The notes beneath the pieces were generated by a model, which did not search any database, was not told the DNA's origin, and was given only the letters and a program-made list of their open reading frames with translations. Below are positions 37,664 to 46,042 of a stretch of DNA of 64,000 nucleotides, piece after piece. Both the position numbers and the translations under genes were made by a program. The stretch is from Sinomonas terrae (GTDB taxonomy: Bacteria > Actinomycetota > Actinomycetes > Actinomycetales > Micrococcaceae). Where the stretch lies: contig NZ_JAKZBV010000001.1 in the NCBI RefSeq assembly GCF_022539255.1, forward strand, positions 1,488,001 through 1,552,000, given 5' to 3'. Positions within the stretch are counted from its first letter, which is position 1. Each line of letters begins with the position of its first letter.

Positions 37664-38176
37664 ATGAAAAGCACGCCCGCACGCCCCGGTCGCAGCACCG
37701 GATCCGCTGGCGTCACCTTCTCTTCTATCTGGCTGAGACTCGCAGGGCTGTGCTCGGGAGTGGCGGCTGCATTGGACGCCGTGCTTGCTCTCGTTGCGTG
37801 GGTGACCACTGGCCCTGCCGCCGCGGGGAGCGTCGCCTTTGCCGCCGCCGTCGTCATTGCCTTCTTCGCCATCAGCCTCCTCGTCGGCCATTTCGTCGGA
37901 CGCCGGAATCCGGCGGGGGCGATCGGCATGTTCGCCGTCGTCTACCTCATCAAGATCGTTGGTTTCGCGGCACTGCTGATCTGGATCGGCACTCCTGCCT
38001 GGATCAACCCGCCTTGGTTCGGTGCGACTGGAATCGCGACCGTTGTCGTTTGGCAGACCGTCGAGCTATGGGGCTTCAGCCGCGTGCGCCTCCAGATCTT
38101 CAACGACCCAGAAGACCCCGGACAAGGTGCTTCGCCGACGTCCGGCGTGACTCCCGGAGGAGGTCCACGTGCCTGA
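37664..38176 (+). CDS. ATP synthase protein I-like membrane protein
   Basis: 170 residues with four hydrophobic segments (~22-45, 50-72, 82-105, 112-130) and a hydrophilic Gly/Pro-rich tail. Size, topology and position directly before the F1Fo genes match the UncI/AtpI-type proteins that aid c-ring assembly or operon function. The sequence is weakly conserved, so the call leans on context. ATG 37664 is the only good start in the region; the Shine-Dalgarno is weak. It overlaps the next GTG by 8 nt. Confidence 0.7.
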   Translation: MKSTPARPGRSTGSAGVTFSSIWLRLAGLCSGVAAALDAVLALVAWVTTGPAAAGSVAFAAAVVIAFFAISLLVGHFVGRRNPAGAIGMFAVVYLIKIVGFAALLIWIGTPAWINPPWFGATGIATVVVWQTVELWGFSRVRLQIFNDPEDPGQGASPTSGVTPGGGPRA

Positions 38177-38465
38177 CCGTGGAGCCGCTCAACGACCCGG
38201 CGATCCGCAGTCGGCGGGCGACGGCGGGTACAACAGCGGCATGGCCGTCTTCAGCTACATCATTGGCGGGACCCTTGTCTGGAGTTTGATAGGGTGGGGG
38301 CTGGATACTCTCCTAAAAACCAGCTGGTTCGTGCTCGTTGGAGCCCTGCTGGGGATTGCTGGCGGCCTGTACCTCGCTGGCAAGCACGGACTCTTCTCGC
38401 CGCAACGCGGACCAGCGAAGACCGAATCCGGCGACGACGACGTCGAAGGGAACGGCGGGCCGTGA
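38169..38465 (+). CDS. AtpZ/AtpI-like small membrane protein
   Basis: 98 residues with two hydrophobic segments (~25-45 and 52-68) and a charged C-terminus. The GTG start has a strong GGAGGAGG Shine-Dalgarno. The motif IGWGLDTLLKTSWFVLVGALLGIAG, shortened here to its core GWGLDTLL, resembles the AtpZ family, which in other bacteria works with AtpI in Mg2+/Ca2+ handling or ATP synthase assembly. It lies 88 nt upstream of atpB. Confidence 0.75.
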   Translation: MPDRGAAQRPGDPQSAGDGGYNSGMAVFSYIIGGTLVWSLIGWGLDTLLKTSWFVLVGALLGIAGGLYLAGKHGLFSPQRGPAKTESGDDDVEGNGGP

Positions 38466-38553
38466 TGGAGCGACCGAAAATTTCACATGTGGGGGTCGAA
38501 GCCACTCGCCCCGGCACTTGCCCGATGAAGGACACTGCAAGAGAGGAAATGCG

Positions 38554-39357
38554 TTGACCCCGCTCACGCTTCCGGCTGCTGACAACAGCAGCACTTTCAC
38601 CCCTCCCGGCCTCGAAAGCCTCCACCTCCCGGCCATCCTGCCATGGGGGGCGGATGAAGGCTTCACCAAGCAGATGCTGCTCGTCCTGCTGTCGGTCTTC
38701 TTCATCGCGTGGTTCTTCATCGCGGCCTCCCGCAAGCAGCAACTCGTTCCCGGCAAGCTGCAGTTCCTGGGAGAACAGCTTTACGGGTTCGTCCGCAACA
38801 GCATCGGCAAGGACGTCATCGGCGGCCGCGACTTCATGGCCTTCGTGCCCCTCCTGTTCGCACTGTTCTTCTTCCTTCTTCTCAACAACATCTACGGTGC
38901 TATTCCGCTGTTCCAGCTCCCGACGATGTCCCACGTTGGCGGCGCGTACTTCCTGGCAGGCCTCGTGTACGTCATCTGGATCGGCGTCGGCCTCAAGCGC
39001 TTCGGCATCCGCTACCTGAAGCTCGCTGTGGTGCCCTCTGGGGTGCCGTGGTTCATCATGCCGATCGTTGTGCCGATCGAGATTATCTCGAACTTCATCG
39101 TCCGCCCGATGACTCACAGCCTCCGTCTCTTCGCGACCATGCTCGCTGGCCACCTCGTCGTCGCCCTTGCCGGCTCGGGCATCGCGTTCCTGATCGCCCA
39201 GGAGAACGTGCTGATCAAGGGCATCAGCGTCCTTGTCCTCGTCTTCGCGATCGCCATGTACATGCTCGAGGCGCTGATCATGGTGCTTCAGGCATATGTC
39301 TTCACGCTTCTCACCGCAATCTACATCCAGGGCGCGGTCGCGGCGGACGCCCACTGA
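38554..39357 (+). CDS. atpB: ATP synthase Fo subunit a
   Basis: 267 residues from TTG 38554, which has GAGAGGAA 7 nt upstream; the nearby ATG 38549 runs into a stop after two codons. About five or six transmembrane helices are present. The proton-path arginine lies in MTHSLRLFATMLAGH and the C-terminal segment LQAYVFTLLTAIYIQGA is conserved. It forms the half-channels that drive c-ring rotation. Confidence 0.96.
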   Translation: MTPLTLPAADNSSTFTPPGLESLHLPAILPWGADEGFTKQMLLVLLSVFFIAWFFIAASRKQQLVPGKLQFLGEQLYGFVRNSIGKDVIGGRDFMAFVPLLFALFFFLLLNNIYGAIPLFQLPTMSHVGGAYFLAGLVYVIWIGVGLKRFGIRYLKLAVVPSGVPWFIMPIVVPIEIISNFIVRPMTHSLRLFATMLAGHLVVALAGSGIAFLIAQENVLIKGISVLVLVFAIAMYMLEALIMVLQAYVFTLLTAIYIQGAVAADAH

Positions 39358-39361
39358 GAAT

Positions 39362-39378
39362 TCCCCTCGGTGAGGGGA
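39362..39378 (+). terminator. Intercistronic hairpin between atpB and atpE
   Basis: TCCCCTC-ggt-GAGGGGA forms a 7-bp stem with a 3-nt loop and no U-tract. It may stabilise the atpE mRNA or attenuate transcription rather than terminate it. Confidence 0.45.
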
Positions 39379-39422
39379 CAAACAACCCATCAACCTGCCT
39401 GCGGGCGATTGAAAGGAAGAAA

Positions 39423-39641
39423 ATGAACGGCACGATCAACGGCAGCATCAACCTCATCGGCTACGGTCTTTCCGCCATCGGCGGTGCCATCGGTGTTGGT
39501 CTCGTCTTCGCGGCCTACATCAACGGTGTTGCCCGTCAGCCTGAGGCGCAGCGCGTTCTCCAGCCGCTCGCGTTCCTCGGCCTGGCCCTGACCGAGGCGC
39601 TCGCCATCCTCGGCCTCGTGTTCGCGTTCGTCCTGAAGTAA
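39423..39641 (+). CDS. atpE: ATP synthase Fo subunit c
   Basis: 72-residue double-helix hairpin. The polar loop is ARQPEAQ, and the proton-carrying Glu lies in LALTEALAILGLVFAF in the second helix. GAAAGGA lies 7 nt before the ATG, a strong signal that suits the high copy number of subunit c. Confidence 0.97.
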   Translation: MNGTINGSINLIGYGLSAIGGAIGVGLVFAAYINGVARQPEAQRVLQPLAFLGLALTEALAILGLVFAFVLK

Positions 39642-39698
39642 ATCGGACCGAACCGAGCCGAGAACCAGCTACTTCAGTAGATAGGAGGGGTGGACCAC

Positions 39699-40250
39699 AT
39701 GCATCAGCTCATGGTGCAAGCAGCAGCCACCGAGGGTGCCAACCCGCTCGTACCGAACTGGTGGGAGGTGCTTGTCACCGCGATCGGCTTCGCCATCCTG
39801 CTCTTCATCGCTGTCAAGTTCGTCGTGCCGGCGTTCGAGAAGACGTTCGCAGCACGTGCTGAGGCGATCGAGGGTGGCATCGCGAAGGCCGAGAAGGCTC
39901 AGGCCGAGGCCTCCGCCGCCCTCGAGGAGTACAAGCAGCAGCTTGTCGACGCCCGGACCGAGGCGAACCGCATCCGGGAGGAGGCTCGCGCAGAGGGCGC
40001 TCAGATCCTCGCCGAGCTCAAGGAGCGCGCTGCCGTTGAGGCCGCGCGCATCACGGAGCAGGCCCACGTGCAGATCGAGGCCGAGCGTCAGCACGCTCTC
40101 GTCTCGCTCCGTACCGAGGTCGGCACGATGGCGACGACGCTTGCCGGACGCATTGTCGGCGAGTCCCTGGACGACGACGCGCGTGCAAGCCGCGTGGTCG
40201 ACCGCTTCCTCGCGGACCTGGAAGCCCAGAACGCAGGTGCGGCGAAGTAA
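39699..40250 (+). CDS. atpF: ATP synthase Fo subunit b
   Basis: 183 residues with one N-terminal membrane helix (~20-42) and a long charged coiled coil forming the peripheral stalk. ATG 39699 is chosen because AGGAGG is correctly spaced to it; GTG 39690 lies against the Shine-Dalgarno and ATG 39711 is another option. The stop overlaps the atpH start (TAATG). Confidence 0.95.
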   Translation: MHQLMVQAAATEGANPLVPNWWEVLVTAIGFAILLFIAVKFVVPAFEKTFAARAEAIEGGIAKAEKAQAEASAALEEYKQQLVDARTEANRIREEARAEGAQILAELKERAAVEAARITEQAHVQIEAERQHALVSLRTEVGTMATTLAGRIVGESLDDDARASRVVDRFLADLEAQNAGAAK

Positions 40251-41080
40251 TGGCAGGAGTATCGAGCGAATCGCTGGCCACCGTGCTGGCGGACCTGGAG
40301 ACAAAGCTGCCCACGGCGTCGCTGTCGCTGGCGGATGAGCTCTTCGGCATCCTGCGGGTCCTCGACGGCTCGGCAGGTCTCCGCCGAGCCCTCACGGACC
40401 CGTCCCGCGAGGGTGCGGAGAAGTCTTCTCTCGTCCAGCGGCTTCTCGCCGGAAAGGCCTCGACGGACGCGGTGGAGATCGTGTCCCAGTTGGCCTCACA
40501 GCGGTGGGCGGGCTCCCGGGACATCAGCGATGCACTCGAGACCCTGGCAGCGACTGTGGCGATCGCCGTCGCCGAACAGAGGGGCGGGGCGTTGGGGCTG
40601 AGCGGCCTCGAGCGACTTGAGAACGACCTGTTCTCATTCGTGCGCACCGTTGACGACAGCCACGATCTGCAGGCGGCCCTCAGCGAGCCGCAGGCTACGG
40701 CCGAGGCAAAGCGAGCCCTTGCACTCCGTCTTGTGCCGGCGGCCTCCGAGGAGGCACGGGTGCTCATCGGTCAGGCGGCGGCAGACCCGCGCGGCCTCAA
40801 GCCGACGGAGCTCGTGAAGCGTTTCGCCGCACTGGCCGCCAAGCGCCAGGAGCGTTGGATCGCGGAGGTCGTCGTAGCGCGGCCCCTGACCCATCAGCAG
40901 GAGGAGCGGCTGCAGACCGGACTCAACCGGCTGTACGGCCGGGAGCTCAAGATCAGCACGACGCTCGATCCACAGCTGCTGGGCGGCCTCCGCATCACGG
41001 TCGGCGACGAGGTGCTCGATGCCTCGACGTTGGCACGGCTCACAGAACTGCGCCGCCAGGTCGCGGGGCAGACCGGCTGA
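40250..41080 (+). CDS. atpH: ATP synthase F1 subunit delta
   Basis: 276 residues. This is longer than the ~180-residue E. coli delta but normal for Micrococcales. The OSCP-like domain spans most of the length, and the C-terminal GGLRITVGDEVLDAS motif is diagnostic. It links the b stalk to the alpha3beta3 head. The ATG overlaps the atpF stop. Confidence 0.94.
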   Translation: MAGVSSESLATVLADLETKLPTASLSLADELFGILRVLDGSAGLRRALTDPSREGAEKSSLVQRLLAGKASTDAVEIVSQLASQRWAGSRDISDALETLAATVAIAVAEQRGGALGLSGLERLENDLFSFVRTVDDSHDLQAALSEPQATAEAKRALALRLVPAASEEARVLIGQAAADPRGLKPTELVKRFAALAAKRQERWIAEVVVARPLTHQQEERLQTGLNRLYGRELKISTTLDPQLLGGLRITVGDEVLDASTLARLTELRRQVAGQTG

Positions 41081-41173
41081 TACGCCACAGCACACTTCGA
41101 ACCACACAAGAAGGTCATCACAGCGAGGACTGCACCGATGATGACCACGAGATGTAGAGAGCAGGGACTGCAG

Positions 41174-42811
41174 ATGGCCGAATTGACCATCAATGCCGAT
41201 GACGTCCGCGATGCGCTGAACGACTTCGCGGCGTCCTACGAACCCGGAACCGCCGAGCGTGTCGAGGTCGGGACCGTCGTCCAGGCCGCCGACGGCATCG
41301 CCCGTGTCGAGGGGCTTCCCTCGGTCATGGCCAACGAGCTGCTGCGGTTCGAGAACGGCGTTCTGGGCCTCGCCCAGAACCTCGACGTTCGCGAGATCGG
41401 CGTCATCATCCTCGGCGAGTTCGCCGGCATCGAGGAAGGTCAGGAGGTGCACCGCACGGGCCAGATCCTCTCCGTTCCGGTGGGCGATGCCTTCCTCGGC
41501 CGCGTGGTCGACCCGCTCGGCCAGCCGATCGACGACCTCGGCCCGATCGCTGCGGAGTCCACCCGCGCCCTCGAGCTCCAGGCCCCGGGCGTCACCCAGC
41601 GCAAGTCCGTGCACGAGCCGATGCAGACGGGTCTCAAGGCCATCGACGCCATGATCCCGATCGGCCGCGGCCAGCGCCAGCTCATCATCGGCGACCGCCA
41701 GACCGGCAAGACCGCGATCGCGGTCGACACGATCATCAACCAGAGGGCCAACTGGGCCTCGGGCGATGTCACCAAGCAGGTTCGCTGCATCTACGTGGCC
41801 ATCGGCCAGAAGGCCTCGACGATCGCGGCCGTGCGCCAGACCCTCGAGGATCAGGGCGCCCTCGAGTACACGACGATCGTGGCCTCCCCGGCTTCCGACC
41901 CGGCCGGCTTCAAGTACCTCGCACCGTACGCGGGATCGGCTATCGGCCAGCACTGGATGTACGGCGGCAAGCATGTCCTCATCATCTTCGATGACCTGTC
42001 GAAGCAGGCTGAGGCCTACCGCGCCGTTTCGCTCCTCCTGCGTCGGCCGCCGGGACGTGAGGCGTACCCCGGCGACGTCTTCTACTTGCACTCGCGCCTC
42101 CTCGAGCGTTGCGCAAAGCTCTCGGACGAGCTTGGCGCCGGCTCCATGACCGGTCTGCCGATCATCGAGACCAAGGCGAATGACGTCTCGGCGTACATCC
42201 CGACCAACGTCATCTCGATCACCGATGGTCAGATCTTCCTCCAGTCCGACCTGTTCAACGCCAACCAGCGTCCGGCTGTCGACGTCGGCATCTCGGTGTC
42301 GCGCGTGGGCGGTGCCGCCCAGGTCAAGTCGATGAAGAAGGTCTCGGGCACGCTCAAGCTCGACCTGGCGCAGTACCGCGACATGCAGGCGTTCGCAATG
42401 TTCGCGTCGGACCTCGACGCCGCTTCGCGCCAGCAGCTGACCCGCGGTGCCCGCCTCATGGAACTCCTCAAGCAGGGGCAGTACTCGCCGTTCCCCGTCG
42501 AGGAGCAGGTCGTCTCCATCTGGGCCGGCACCAACGGCTACCTGGACAACGTTCCCGTCGAAGACGTGCGCCGCTTCGAGGCCGAGTTCCTGGAGTACCT
42601 CAAGCACCGCACCTCGATCCTCACGACGCTCGCACAGACGAACGTCCTGGAGGATGACACGGTGGAGGCGCTCAAGTCTGCGATCACGGACTTCAAGCAG
42701 GGCTTCTTCGGGCAGGGCGACAGCCACCTTGTCGCCCCTGGCCGCGAGGAGCACGAGGCTCTTTCTGAGGGCGATGTCAACCAGGAACGGATCGTCAAGC
42801 AGACGCACTGA
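41174..42811 (+). CDS. atpA: ATP synthase F1 subunit alpha
   Basis: 545 residues. The Walker A sequence is GDRQTGKTA (~residue 172) and the alpha signature PAVDVGISVSRVGG is intact. ATG 41174 is selected over ATG 41138 because AGGGAC precedes it and MAELTINADDVRDAL matches the expected subunit start. It carries non-catalytic nucleotide sites of the head. Confidence 0.97.
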   Translation: MAELTINADDVRDALNDFAASYEPGTAERVEVGTVVQAADGIARVEGLPSVMANELLRFENGVLGLAQNLDVREIGVIILGEFAGIEEGQEVHRTGQILSVPVGDAFLGRVVDPLGQPIDDLGPIAAESTRALELQAPGVTQRKSVHEPMQTGLKAIDAMIPIGRGQRQLIIGDRQTGKTAIAVDTIINQRANWASGDVTKQVRCIYVAIGQKASTIAAVRQTLEDQGALEYTTIVASPASDPAGFKYLAPYAGSAIGQHWMYGGKHVLIIFDDLSKQAEAYRAVSLLLRRPPGREAYPGDVFYLHSRLLERCAKLSDELGAGSMTGLPIIETKANDVSAYIPTNVISITDGQIFLQSDLFNANQRPAVDVGISVSRVGGAAQVKSMKKVSGTLKLDLAQYRDMQAFAMFASDLDAASRQQLTRGARLMELLKQGQYSPFPVEEQVVSIWAGTNGYLDNVPVEDVRRFEAEFLEYLKHRTSILTTLAQTNVLEDDTVEALKSAITDFKQGFFGQGDSHLVAPGREEHEALSEGDVNQERIVKQTH

Positions 42812-42832
42812 TTCCACTCGATGACCCGCGGT

Positions 42833-42868
42833 GGCCGCCGGCGCGGAGGGCAGCTCCGCTCCGCGGCC
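42833..42868 (+). other. Intercistronic hairpin between atpA and atpG
   Basis: GGCCGC and GCGGAG on the left arm pair with CTCCGC and GCGGCC on the right, around a 5-nt loop with a small internal bulge. There is no U-tract; it may affect mRNA stability. Confidence 0.4.
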
Positions 42869-42901
42869 CCATGGGACAGCGATGGACAGGAAAGGACAAG
42901 A

Positions 42902-43792
42902 ATGGGTGCCCAGATCCGGGTCTACCGCCAGAAGATTGCCTCGACCACGTCGATGCGCAAGATGTTCAAGGCGATGGAGCTGATTGCCACCTCCCGTATC
43001 GGAAAGGCGCGGGCTCGTCTCGCGGCCTCCCTGCCGTACGCGCGGGCCATCACCCGTGCGGTCTCGGCGGTTGCCTCCACGAGCGACTTCGAGCACCCCT
43101 TGACCACGGAGCACGAGAATGTCCGTCGCGCTGCCGTCCTCGTCTTGACCGCCGACCGCGGCCAAGCGGGCGCCTACTCGGCAAGCATCCTCAAGCGGGC
43201 AGAGTCCCTTACGGAGCTCCTGCGCAGCCAGGGCAAGGAAGTTGCGACGTACCTCGTGGGCCGTAAGGGCCAGGCGTACTTCGACTTCCGGAACCGCGCG
43301 TACGTGCAGGTGTGGACGGGGCAGACGGACAACCCCGAATTCGAGCGCGCCCGGGAGATCCGCAAGGTACTGCTTGAGGCGTTCTCCGCGCCCTATGAGG
43401 AAGGCGGAGTCGACGAGATCCACGTGGTGTACACGTCGTTCAGGTCGATGGTGGTCCAGGAGGCGGTCGTCATCCGCCTGCTCCCGCTCGAGGTTGTCTC
43501 CGAGAAGGCATCAGAGGCCAATGAGATCCTCCCGCTCTACGAATTCGAGCCTGAGCCCGAGAAGGTCCTCGACGCGCTCCTTCCGCGCTACATCGAGTCG
43601 CGGATCTTCGCTGCAATGCTCCATTCGGCCGCGAGCGAGCTCGCGTCGCGACAGCGGGCGATGAAGAACGCGGGTGACAACGCGAGCGATCTGATCAAGA
43701 AATACACGCGACTGCGCAACACCGCCCGCCAGGCGGAGATCACTCAGGAGCTTACCGAGATCATCGCCGGCGCAGATGCGCTGAACGCCTGA
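42902..43792 (+). CDS. atpG: ATP synthase F1 subunit gamma
   Basis: 296 residues forming the rotating central shaft. The N-terminal MGAQIRVYRQKIAST and the C-terminal MKNAGDNASDLI segments are typical. The usually invariant SDRGLCG/AGA region reads TADRGQAGAYS. ATG 42902 is preceded by GGAAAGGACAAGA, better than the GTG-like upstream options. Confidence 0.96.
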   Translation: MGAQIRVYRQKIASTTSMRKMFKAMELIATSRIGKARARLAASLPYARAITRAVSAVASTSDFEHPLTTEHENVRRAAVLVLTADRGQAGAYSASILKRAESLTELLRSQGKEVATYLVGRKGQAYFDFRNRAYVQVWTGQTDNPEFERAREIRKVLLEAFSAPYEEGGVDEIHVVYTSFRSMVVQEAVVIRLLPLEVVSEKASEANEILPLYEFEPEPEKVLDALLPRYIESRIFAAMLHSAASELASRQRAMKNAGDNASDLIKKYTRLRNTARQAEITQELTEIIAGADALNA

Positions 43793-43855
43793 GGCCCCCG
43801 GAGCCCTGGGCCACTCAATAGACTGACTACACGCCAAACTGGAGAAGTGAGAGAC

Positions 43856-45307
43856 ATGACTGCCACTGCCCCCGAAGCGGTTGCCACCGCCGGCGCGACG
43901 GGCCGGATCGCCCGCGTGATCGGTCCGGTGGTCGACGTCGAGTTCCCCGCGGACTCGATCCCGGAGATGTACAACGCCCTGACCACCGAGCTCACGCTCG
44001 ATGGCAAGACGCACACCATCACCTTCGAGACCGCACAGCACCTCGGCGACAACCTCGTTCGCGCCATTTCGCTGCAGGCCACCGACGGCCTCGTTCGCGG
44101 CACCAAGGTCCAGGATACCGGTGCTCCGATTTCGGTTCCGGTCGGCGACGGCGTCAAGGGCCACATCTTCAACGTGCTCGGCAAGCCGCTGGACGTCGAA
44201 GAGTCCGAGATCCAGGCTTCCGACTACTGGCCCATCCACCGCAAGGCGCCTTCGTTCGCCCAGCTCGAGGGCTCGACGGAGATGCTAGAGACGGGCATCA
44301 AGGTCATCGACCTCCTCACCCCGTACATCAAGGGTGGAAAGATCGGCCTCTTCGGCGGCGCTGGTGTCGGCAAGACGGTTCTCATCCAGGAGATGATCAC
44401 CCGCGTTGCCCGTAACTTCGGCGGCACGTCGGTCTTCGCCGGCGTTGGCGAGCGTACTCGTGAGGGCAATGACCTCTGGGTCGAAATGGACGAGGCGGGC
44501 GTGCTCAAGGACACGGCGCTCGTGTTCGGCCAGATGGATGAGCCGCCGGGAACCCGTCTTCGCGTGGCGCTGTCCGCGCTGACGATGGCGGAGTACTTCC
44601 GCGACGTGCAGAACCAGGACGTACTCCTGTTCATCGACAACATCTTCCGTTTCACCCAGGCGGGTTCAGAGGTCTCGACGCTGCTCGGCCGCATGCCTTC
44701 TGCTGTTGGCTACCAGCCGAACCTCGCCGACGAGATGGGCGTCCTTCAGGAACGCATCACCTCGACGCGCGGCCACTCGATCACCTCGATGCAGGCCATC
44801 TACGTCCCTGCCGATGACTACACGGACCCCGCGCCGGCGACGACGTTCGCGCACCTTGATGCGACCACCGAGCTTTCGCGCGAGATCGCCTCTCGCGGCC
44901 TCTACCCGGCCGTCGATCCGCTCTCCTCGACCTCGCGCATCCTCGATCCGCAGTACATCGGCAAGGACCACTACGACACCGCGGTGCGGGTCAAGCAGAT
45001 CCTTCAGAAGAACAAGGAACTGCAGGACATCATCGCGATCCTCGGCGTCGACGAGCTGTCCGAAGAGGACAAGATCGTCGTGGCCCGCGCCCGCCGCATC
45101 CAGCAGTTCCTCTCGCAGAACACCTACACTGCGAAGCAGTTCACGGGTGTCGAGGGTTCAACGGTTTCCATCAAGGACACCATCGAGGGCTTCAAGGCAA
45201 TCTGCGACGGCGAGCTGGACCACATCGCGGAGCAGGCGTTCTTCAACGTCGGTGGCCTCGACGACGTCGAGCGCAACTGGGCCAAGATCCAGGAATCGAC
45301 GAAGTAG
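43856..45307 (+). CDS. atpD: ATP synthase F1 subunit beta
   Basis: 483 residues carrying the catalytic nucleotide sites. Walker A is GGAGVGKTV, the catalytic Glu lies in VGERTREGNDL and the Walker B segment is DVLLFIDNIFRF. ATG 43856 is used because GGAGAAG lies upstream; GTG 43847 overlaps that signal. Confidence 0.97.
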   Translation: MTATAPEAVATAGATGRIARVIGPVVDVEFPADSIPEMYNALTTELTLDGKTHTITFETAQHLGDNLVRAISLQATDGLVRGTKVQDTGAPISVPVGDGVKGHIFNVLGKPLDVEESEIQASDYWPIHRKAPSFAQLEGSTEMLETGIKVIDLLTPYIKGGKIGLFGGAGVGKTVLIQEMITRVARNFGGTSVFAGVGERTREGNDLWVEMDEAGVLKDTALVFGQMDEPPGTRLRVALSALTMAEYFRDVQNQDVLLFIDNIFRFTQAGSEVSTLLGRMPSAVGYQPNLADEMGVLQERITSTRGHSITSMQAIYVPADDYTDPAPATTFAHLDATTELSREIASRGLYPAVDPLSSTSRILDPQYIGKDHYDTAVRVKQILQKNKELQDIIAILGVDELSEEDKIVVARARRIQQFLSQNTYTAKQFTGVEGSTVSIKDTIEGFKAICDGELDHIAEQAFFNVGGLDDVERNWAKIQESTK

Positions 45308-45308
45308 C

Positions 45309-45590
45309 ATGGCCGAACTTGAAGTCGAGATCGTGGCGGCGGACCACTTCGTGTGGTCCGGCGGCGCGAAGATGCTGAAGGCCCGGACGGCCGACGGTGA
45401 GATCGGGATCCTGCCCGGCCACACCCCGGTCCTTGCGATCCTGCACGAGGGCACCATCGAGATCCAGCCCGTCTCCGGTGACCGCATTGTGGTTGAGGCT
45501 GACGGCGGCTTCTTCTCGGTGGACACCAACCGCGTGGTGATCGTCGCCGACAACGCCCACATCAGCGAGTCAGTCGCGGGGACCCGTTAG
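45309..45590 (+). CDS. atpC: ATP synthase F1 subunit epsilon
   Basis: 93 residues, consisting essentially of the N-terminal beta-sandwich (GEIGILPGHTPVLA). The C-terminal helical hairpin that inhibits the enzyme in E. coli is absent or reduced to a few residues, as is usual in this group. The ATG follows the atpD stop by one base. Confidence 0.95.
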   Translation: MAELEVEIVAADHFVWSGGAKMLKARTADGEIGILPGHTPVLAILHEGTIEIQPVSGDRIVVEADGGFFSVDTNRVVIVADNAHISESVAGTR

Positions 45591-45599
45591 CCCTCGTTG

Positions 45600-46031
45600 A
45601 TGGACGATTCTGCTCTTCCGTTCATCGTCCTGGCAGCGGTCTTCCTGCTCCTTGCAGCCTTGCTCTGTGCCCTCGGGGTGCGCCGCTTTGTCCTGCGGCG
45701 CACCCTCGGCACGGTGGATGCCTCCATCAGCCTGTCCTCCGGGGCATGGCGGATGGGGGTTTGCCGTTATCAGGACACTGAACTCGAGTGGTTCGATCTG
45801 CTCTCTCTCAGCCCACTTCCCAAACGCCGGTTCACGCGCAGTGCGCTCGTTCTTCAGGGCCGCCGAATGCCGACCGAGGCCGAGCGCCCCAAGGTGCAGG
45901 CCGACGTCGTGATCGTGGAGCTGACCCATCTGGGCAGCCAGGTTCGCTTCGCGATGGATTTCCGGGCCTACGCCGGTCTTGCATCATGGCTCGAGGCGGG
46001 GCCAGTAATCGGCGTCGGAACGTGGCGTTGA
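45600..46031 (+). CDS. DUF2550 family membrane protein
   Basis: 143 residues with one N-terminal membrane helix (~8-30) and a cytoplasmic beta-rich domain (with WRMGVCRYQDTELEWFDLLSL). DUF2550 proteins follow atpC in many actinobacteria (Rv1312 in M. tuberculosis) and have no known function. ATG 45600 is preferred over TTG 45597. It may be the last gene of the atp transcription unit. Confidence 0.9.
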   Translation: MDDSALPFIVLAAVFLLLAALLCALGVRRFVLRRTLGTVDASISLSSGAWRMGVCRYQDTELEWFDLLSLSPLPKRRFTRSALVLQGRRMPTEAERPKVQADVVIVELTHLGSQVRFAMDFRAYAGLASWLEAGPVIGVGTWR

Positions 46032-46042
46032 CCTCCGACCGT

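Noticed and set aside
36236..38176. A 646-codon frame spanning the wecA-like gene and the ATP synthase protein I gene
   Set aside because: Only its last 170 codons, from ATG 37664, look like a protein; the earlier part is a shadow of the wecA-like gene.
37664..38465. Extra toxin-antitoxin or phage gene pair before atpB
   Set aside because: Hydrophobicity, size and position fit ATP-synthase accessory proteins better.
40634..43423. A 929-codon minus-strand frame across atpH-atpA-atpG
   Set aside because: Antisense shadow with no family resemblance; the atp genes on the plus strand are unambiguous.
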